Below, piece by piece: positions 31,571-36,088 of a stretch of DNA of 36,088 nucleotides. The stretch is taken from assembly GCA_902786665.1 (NCBI GenBank), contig CADADN010000078.1, positions 1 to 36,088 on the forward strand. Reading direction: 5' to 3'. Numbering within the stretch: position 1 is the stretch's first letter; each line of letters opens with the position of its first letter. The position numbers were made by a program, and so were the translations under genes. This stretch comes from an uncultured Prevotellaceae bacterium. Lineage in GTDB: Bacteria > Bacteroidota > Bacteroidia > Bacteroidales > Bacteroidaceae. Below the pieces are notes generated by a model. It saw only the letters and a program-made list of their open reading frames with translations. It was not told the DNA's origin and made no database searches.

Positions 31571-32962
31571 GGGCCAGTTGGGCGAGGGTGTGCGCATGGT
31601 TTTCATCTTCCGGTCGAACTCCTCCACCATCTCGGGGTGTTCGTCGGCAAGGTTGTGGCTCTCTGTCACGTCTTCCCGCAGATTATAGAGTTCGAGGGGC
31701 GCGTCGCGTTTCACAGTCACACATTTCCAGTCTCCCTGGCGGGCTGCGCGTTGCACGCCGGGGAATTCCCAGTACAGCATCCTTTCGTCGGTATCCACCT
31801 GCTCGCCATAGAACAGGGGCAGGATGTTGATGCCATCGACTTGTTGGGGCAGATGGGCGGTGGAACCGGTGAGTGCGGCGAAGGTGGGCATCATGTCGGG
31901 GAAATAGACGATGTTGTCGAGCGTCTGCACGGGCACCTTGCCGGGTTGGTTGACGATGAGCGGCACACGTATGCCGCCTTCGTAGAGTTGCCCCTTTCGT
32001 CCTCGGAATCCCGCGTTGCAGTTGAACAGTTTCAATGGGGCTTGCACGGCGGCGCCGTTGTCGCTGGCGAAGATGACGAGGGTGTTCTCGCGCAGGTGCA
32101 GGCGGTCGAGTGTTTCGAGCAGTCGGCCGATGGCGGCGTCCATATGGGTGATGAGTGCAGCGTAGCGCTTGGTGTTCATATCCCATGCCTCGTCGTCATA
32201 CCACACCGTGTTGTCGATGATGTAGGGCTCGTGGGGTGCGTCGAAAGCCAGGTAGAGGAAGAACGGATGTTTCTTGTTGCGCTTGATGAACTTGATGGCA
32301 TCATCCGTGGAGAGGTCGGTGTTATGCTTCACGTGTCGGTCGTGCGCGTTGGCCTTGATATGGATGAGACGGTCGTTGTCGAAACGGTAGTAGGGGTAAT
32401 AATAGGGGGAGTTGGAATGAACCGTTGAGATGGTCCAGCCATAAAACTCGTCGAAGCCGCGATGGTTGGGTGAGGCTCCGGGGTCGTAGCCGTCGAGGTG
32501 CCATTTGTTTACCAGGCACGTGCGGTAGCCGGCGGTGCCGAGGACGGTGGCGATGGTGGTGTCCTCGGGCAGCAGGTTGGCACGGCGGATGTAGGTGGTG
32601 TCGCCTTTGGCGTTGATTTTCACGCCTTTGATGCCACCGGCGGTGCACTGGTTGTCGCGGATGCGGGTGTGGCCGCTGTTCTTCCCCGTCATCAGCGAAC
32701 AACGGGAGGGCGAACTGATGCCGCTGCCGGCATAGCATTGGGTGAACCGTGTGCCGGTGGCGGCCAACTGGTCGATATGTGGGGTGCGCACATGTCCACT
32801 GCCATAGCAGGAGAGGTCGCCATAGCCCATGTCGTCAGCCAGGATGAAGATGATGTTCGGGCGGTCGGGGGTGGCCTTACCCTCTGGTTCGCCGGCATCG
32901 GCGGGGTGGGGTAGGGCGATGCCTGCGGCCAGCATTGTGCCGTATCGGATGACTTTCCTCAT
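31556..32962 (-). CDS. Ser-type sulfatase, exported
   Basis: A 468-residue sulfatase of the alkaline-phosphatase superfamily. The N-terminus is a signal-like stretch (about 1-23) ahead of PNIIFILADDMGYGDLSCYG, whose Asp pair binds calcium. The active-site motif reads SSPSRCSLMTGK, so residue Ser83 (Ser-x-Pro-Ser-Arg) is the site converted to formylglycine. Further metal and sulfate residues are in FASDNGAAV and the GRKGQLYEGGIRVP segment. It likely removes sulfate from a host or dietary glycan outside the cytoplasm; the exact sulfated sugar is not readable. It lies tail-to-tail with the maturase gene with a 15-base overlap, and upstream of it no clear promoter was found. Confidence 0.9.
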   Translation of the reverse strand: MRKVIRYGTMLAAGIALPHPADAGEPEGKATPDRPNIIFILADDMGYGDLSCYGSGHVRTPHIDQLAATGTRFTQCYAGSGISSPSRCSLMTGKNSGHTRIRDNQCTAGGIKGVKINAKGDTTYIRRANLLPEDTTIATVLGTAGYRTCLVNKWHLDGYDPGASPNHRGFDEFYGWTISTVHSNSPYYYPYYRFDNDRLIHIKANAHDRHVKHNTDLSTDDAIKFIKRNKKHPFFLYLAFDAPHEPYIIDNTVWYDDEAWDMNTKRYAALITHMDAAIGRLLETLDRLHLRENTLVIFASDNGAAVQAPLKLFNCNAGFRGRKGQLYEGGIRVPLIVNQPGKVPVQTLDNIVYFPDMMPTFAALTGSTAHLPQQVDGINILPLFYGEQVDTDERMLYWEFPGVQRAARQGDWKCVTVKRDAPLELYNLREDVTESHNLADEHPEMVEEFDRKMKTMRTPSPNWPLPGE

Positions 32963-33070
32963 ATCTTGATTCTAACAGCAATAAAACATTTAATTATCAT
33001 ATAATTCATCAAAAATTCTTGCTAGACAAGCGTTTCCAGTGAAGCAATAATGACAGTCAAAGTAGAACAC

Positions 33071-33107
33071 ATATGTCCCTTTAACTCCCCTTTAACTCCC
33101 CTTCAAC
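33071..33107. repeat. isolated copy of the TTTAACTCCCC repeat
   Basis: The same unit as in the array at 19079-19252 (CATATGTCCCTTTAACTCCC and following), immediately past the 3' end of the polygalacturonase gene. 32963-33070 holds no other feature I can name. Confidence 0.8.
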
Positions 33108-33110
33108 ACC

Positions 33111-34565
33111 TCACTTGGCGTTTTTGCTGCTGACAAGTCTCACGTTGTTCTGTTTCAGCGAAGCGGTAGTGGCGTCGATGTCGGTGGCCTTGCCGTGGTA
33201 GGTGATGGTGCTGTTGTTGATGTCGATGTTGTGGATGGCATTCGTTCCTGTGATGCCATTGGCGCGGATGCCCGTCTGGCAACCCGTGCAGGTGACATTG
33301 TCGATGTGGATGTCTTGGAATTCAGGGATGCGTTCGCCAGCCTTGATTTTGGCTTCTTGCTCTTTCTTGACGGCTTCGGCATTGCTGCCCGCCTGCATGT
33401 TGGCGTAGTCGCATTGGAAGATGATGGCTTCCGACTTGATGTTCGCCATCACGATATGGCTGATATGGATGTTCTCCGTCCTTCCGCCATTGCCTATGCC
33501 GCTCTTGAAGCGGAGGCCCGTGTCGGTGTCGATGAAGCGGCAATGGCGCACCACGATGTTGCGTATGGCGGTGACGGTGTTGCTGCCGACGACGAAGCCG
33601 CCGTGGGCGTGGTTGACTGTGCAGTTGTCGATGAGGATGTCGCTCGTGCCGTTGTTCACGGCGTTGGCTCGCTCGGCGCTGCTCTTCATGCAGATGCCGT
33701 CGTCGCCCACCGAGACGGTGCTGTTGACCACCAGGCATTGCGAACAGTCGCTCAGGTCGATGCCGTCGCCGTTCTGCACGTTCCACTCGCTACGCACCGT
33801 GACACCGTCGATGATGATGTTGCGGCTGTTGCAGGGATGGAGGTGGAAGCGTGGGGAGTTCTCTATGGTGACGCCTTCTACGAGGATGTTCTCACAGTTG
33901 GTGAGTCTCACCAGGTCCTGACGCATGTTTTCTTGCTTCTCGCGGGTGTCGGCGATGTTGGGGCTGCCGTTGGCCATGTCCCACGGATACCACAACTGCC
34001 CGTCGTCGGTCACCGAACCACCCATCCGCTTGTATTCCTTCCATTCCACGTCGCTCATCTTGCTTCGCTTCACAGGGCGCCAGTATTGTCCGTTGCCGTT
34101 GATGACACCACCGCCGGTGATGGAGATGTTCTTGCATTTGTTGGCACCGATGCCGGGTTTGCAACGACTGCTCTTGCCGGGGGCGGAGAGGTGCAGACTC
34201 TTGTCGGGGGTGAGCAGGAGGATGGCGTTCTTGTCGAGGTGAAGGTCGATGTTGCTGCGCAACTCGATGGGGGCGGTGAGCCAGACGCCTTCCGGGATGT
34301 TCACATGGCCGCCGCCTTTCGATGACACGTCGTCGATGGCACGTTGGATGGCCTCGGTGCAGAGGGTTGCTCCGTCGCCTTTCGCGCCGAAGTCGGTGAT
34401 GCTTACACTAAGGGCGGGGACTGTGAAAGGTGTCACTTGTGCCACGGGAGTGGGAAGTGACTGATAATAATGCTGATAGTCAGACCCGTCAGACCAGTCT
34501 GATGCATTCAGGGTGGTGGCGACAAACGACAGCGCCAAGGCCACAAAAAATGATGTTGTTCTCAT
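33111..34565 (-). CDS. GH28 polygalacturonase
   Basis: A 484-residue exported glycoside hydrolase that hydrolyses galacturonic acid linkages in pectin. A signal peptide covers residues 1-21 (NASDW follows). The beta-helix opens with ITDFGAKGDGATLCTEAIQR, which is typical of GH28. Catalytic residues are in QNGDGIDLSD and SVGDDGICMKS (three Asp), followed by NHAHGGFVVGSN and the Arg-x-Lys set (GLRFKSG) of the active site. It ends without extra modules. Together with the two PL1 lyases it makes up a pectin-degrading capacity; whether it is endo- or exo-acting cannot be told by eye, though exo-enzymes are common in Bacteroidetes. Confidence 0.92.
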   Translation of the reverse strand: MRTTSFFVALALSFVATTLNASDWSDGSDYQHYYQSLPTPVAQVTPFTVPALSVSITDFGAKGDGATLCTEAIQRAIDDVSSKGGGHVNIPEGVWLTAPIELRSNIDLHLDKNAILLLTPDKSLHLSAPGKSSRCKPGIGANKCKNISITGGGVINGNGQYWRPVKRSKMSDVEWKEYKRMGGSVTDDGQLWYPWDMANGSPNIADTREKQENMRQDLVRLTNCENILVEGVTIENSPRFHLHPCNSRNIIIDGVTVRSEWNVQNGDGIDLSDCSQCLVVNSTVSVGDDGICMKSSAERANAVNNGTSDILIDNCTVNHAHGGFVVGSNTVTAIRNIVVRHCRFIDTDTGLRFKSGIGNGGRTENIHISHIVMANIKSEAIIFQCDYANMQAGSNAEAVKKEQEAKIKAGERIPEFQDIHIDNVTCTGCQTGIRANGITGTNAIHNIDINNSTITYHGKATDIDATTASLKQNNVRLVSSKNAK

Positions 34566-34634
34566 AAGTAGATGTTTTTTATGTAGTTTGCTTATATGTT
34601 TGCATGATTGTAGGGGGCTGTGCCCGCCACTGTG

Positions 34635-35102
34635 TCATTCCACAATGACGGTGCGGGTGGTGTAGTTGGAATAGACCACTATTTGCACGCCTTTCTCATG
34701 GGGCTGCACAGGCATACCTTGGAGGTTGTAACGGGCCACTTCCTTGATTTCTCCTTTCCCGTTGCGCTCCACGGTTGGGGCCTCTCGCACCTGTGTCGGC
34801 ATGGATGTGGCATTCTTCGAAAGTATGATGACTTCCCTCATCTGTTCTTCATTGGTGGTGCACGACATCTGCTCGACCTCAAAGCCGTGGGAGGCCAGTC
34901 GGTTGAGGATTTCTCCCACCAAGGTCTTGTCATAATAGTGGTCGTAGAACTGTTGCATGCCGGAAGGGATGTCGCCCGACAGGTAGATGGTGTGGCCATA
35001 GTTGTTGTTCACACCGAGGGCAACGACATTCACATAGGTCTTCTGCGCCATGGCGCAAAGAGGCAGCACGACAGCCGCTATTACGAAAAATACTTTTCTC
35101 AT
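34635..35102 (-). CDS. hypothetical secreted protein with YNLQG tail
   Basis: A 155-residue protein with a signal peptide (MRKVFFVIAAVVLPLCAMAQ; the ATG at 35102 is preferred over one five codons upstream). The mature part has a short alpha/beta sequence (VNVVALGVNNNYGHTIYLSG, then helix and LASHGFEVEQM) that I do not recognise. The C-terminus (ARYNLQGMPV...KGVQIVVY) has the same pattern as the tails of the serpin and both pectate lyases, suggesting a shared export or anchoring feature. It lies 69 bases upstream of the GH28 gene in the same direction and may be co-transcribed with it. Confidence 0.7.
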   Translation of the reverse strand: MRKVFFVIAAVVLPLCAMAQKTYVNVVALGVNNNYGHTIYLSGDIPSGMQQFYDHYYDKTLVGEILNRLASHGFEVEQMSCTTNEEQMREVIILSKNATSMPTQVREAPTVERNGKGEIKEVARYNLQGMPVQPHEKGVQIVVYSNYTTRTVIVE

Positions 35103-35221
35103 ATGTTTGATTCTCATTCTTCAATTTAGCTTCGCTGTTTTTGTCGCGACTCGGCAGAGTTCAAACTTGCTTGGAGTCTGCCGGGCGTGAGCAACTTCGG
35201 CCAATTTTCAATCTTCAATCT

Positions 35222-36088
35222 TCAATTTTCAATTATCTTATACTCCGTGAGTGCTCGCTTTTCTATGGAGAATCCCATACCGACCTTCACAACCAGGCGC
35301 GGGTCGGTGGCGTAGCGCAAGGCGTACCCTTTGTCGTTGATTTGGTCGAGGGCGTCCTGTGCCGTGCCGTTGAGTTTCAGTTCCATCACATAGATGGTAT
35401 CGGGCATGAACACCACCATGTCGGCGCGGCCACGTGCGCACTTCACCTGCGTCTGCACATAGACGTTGAGCATGGAGAAGATGAGATAGAAGGTCCACTC
35501 ATAGAACCCTTCCGCCACGGTCACCTCCTCCAACTTCTTCTTGAAGCCCTCCACGTAGGGAAGGCCTTCGAGATATGCCTGCAACTCACGCAGTGCCAGG
35601 TCGGTATCTTTGACACGCAGGGCTTTCCAGAAGCGGACGGCGAAGCCAGACCTCACCCCCTCGACATTCATTCCCGTGACCAATGGCAGCAGTCCCTTGG
35701 TCAGTCCCACGCGCACCTCCTTGTTGGGAATGCTCAAGGTGTATTCCTCTGTCAACCTGTCGTAATCCTTGATGGTGAGGTAACCGCTTTGATAAAGCAA
35801 CGGCAAGGCATCCACCATGTTCTCCGTGGGTTGGTCGAAGGCATCGGATGCTACGACAAGGTCATCCATCTTTGTGATGTCGGTGTGGAAACGGTGCATC
35901 TGTCGCATCAGGTAGGAGGGCGTACCGCTTTCGAACCAGAAATTGCGCAATTCACGCTGGTTGAACGCCTTCATCAGGCTGAAGGGGTTGTAGATGTCGG
36001 GCGACTCCCCGGCAAAACGGTAGCCGTCGTAGGTGTCGCGCAACATCTGGCGCATCTCCACTGGTGAGCATTTGTAGCGTTCCGCCAG
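35222..36088 (-). CDS. AAA-ATPase-like / PD-(D/E)XK nuclease-domain protein (partial)
   Basis: The 3' 288 codons of a gene that continues beyond the right edge of the window; the 5' part with the ATPase motifs is not visible. Reading inward from the edge: LAERYKCSPVEMRQM, DTYDGYRFAGESPDIYNPFS, FWFESGTPSYLM and then the C-terminal nuclease-fold region with GRADMVVF and IYVMELKLNG, which supplies the Asp and Glu-x-Lys of a PD-(D/E)XK site, and QINDKGYALRYA. This is the DUF1703-type layout, common in multiple copies in Bacteroidales genomes, of unknown biological role. The stop codon at 35222-35224 is intact. Confidence 0.85.
   Translation of the reverse strand: MAERYKCSPVEMRQMLRDTYDGYRFAGESPDIYNPFSLMKAFNQRELRNFWFESGTPSYLMRQMHRFHTDITKMDDLVVASDAFDQPTENMVDALPLLYQSGYLTIKDYDRLTEEYTLSIPNKEVRVGLTKGLLPLVTGMNVEGVRSGFAVRFWKALRVKDTDLALRELQAYLEGLPYVEGFKKKLEEVTVAEGFYEWTFYLIFSMLNVYVQTQVKCARGRADMVVFMPDTIYVMELKLNGTAQDALDQINDKGYALRYATDPRLVVKVGMGFSIEKRALTEYKIIEN

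Noticed and set aside
33195-34325. 376-codon ORF antisense to the GH28 gene
   Set aside because: Shadow frame with runs of Val, Ala, Asp and His and no motif.

Overview
The window looks like the chromosome of a member of the order Bacteroidales, most likely Prevotellaceae. The reasons are the Bacteroidetes-type promoters (TTTG, 19-20 bases, TAnnTTTG) that can be read in front of many genes, a lipoprotein of the fimbrillin type followed by a tiny gene whose product would end in KSSLWD, an outer-membrane carboxypeptidase-regulatory-domain/beta-barrel receptor, an anaerobic sulfatase maturase paired with a Ser-type sulfatase, and many secreted polysaccharide-degrading enzymes. No rRNA, intact tRNA or CRISPR array was seen. 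No susC/susD pair is present, so this is not a canonical polysaccharide utilisation locus.

Layout from left to right. (1) 1-5206: a small protein of unknown function, a large multidomain PL1 pectate lyase, and a HAD phosphatase preceded by a short transposon-like element. (2) 5207-8106: an intergenic, repeat-rich tract containing a second, larger copy of the same element, then a ClpX-like AAA+ ATPase flanked on both sides by copies of another dispersed repeat. (3) 8107-9364: a fimbrillin-like lipoprotein and a frameshifted small gene. (4) 9563-12545: a surface-glycan decoration operon with a WbbI-like galactofuranosyltransferase and two LicD-type phosphotransferases. (5) 12611-19077: a LacI-type regulator followed by a GH31 enzyme with an inserted PA14 domain and a GH2 beta-galactosidase-like enzyme, an arrangement suited to trimming xyloglucan side chains. 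(6) 19303-21914: a nicotinamidase-like hydrolase, then an aminotransferase and a cytidylyltransferase-like enzyme that overlap by 4 bases and could supply a CDP-activated headgroup for LicD enzymes. (7) 21961-23363: scars of an integrated element, namely a decayed S24-type repressor domain, the 3' part of a tRNA-Arg(UCU) gene acting as an attachment-site relic, and a truncated integrase N-terminus. (8) 23380-35102: a second PL1 pectate lyase, a TonB-dependent-receptor-like protein with a glycine-rich tail, a secreted serpin, a radical-SAM sulfatase maturase overlapping tail-to-tail with a Ser-type sulfatase, a GH28 polygalacturonase and a small secreted protein. (9) the right edge: the 3' part of an AAA-ATPase-like/PD-(D/E)XK gene.

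The functional theme is plant cell-wall use (pectin by two PL1 enzymes and a GH28; xyloglucan or galactan by GH31 and GH2; sulfated glycans by the sulfatase and its maturase), together with cell-surface decoration. The most unusual items are the ClpX-like unfoldase that keeps the ClpP-docking IGF motif but has lost the pore-loop tyrosine and the zinc-binding domain; the two elements with matching 17-base inverted ends and 6-base target duplications; the tRNA-Arg attachment scar; the tandemly duplicated promoters; and the single-base frameshifts in homopolymer runs at two small genes.
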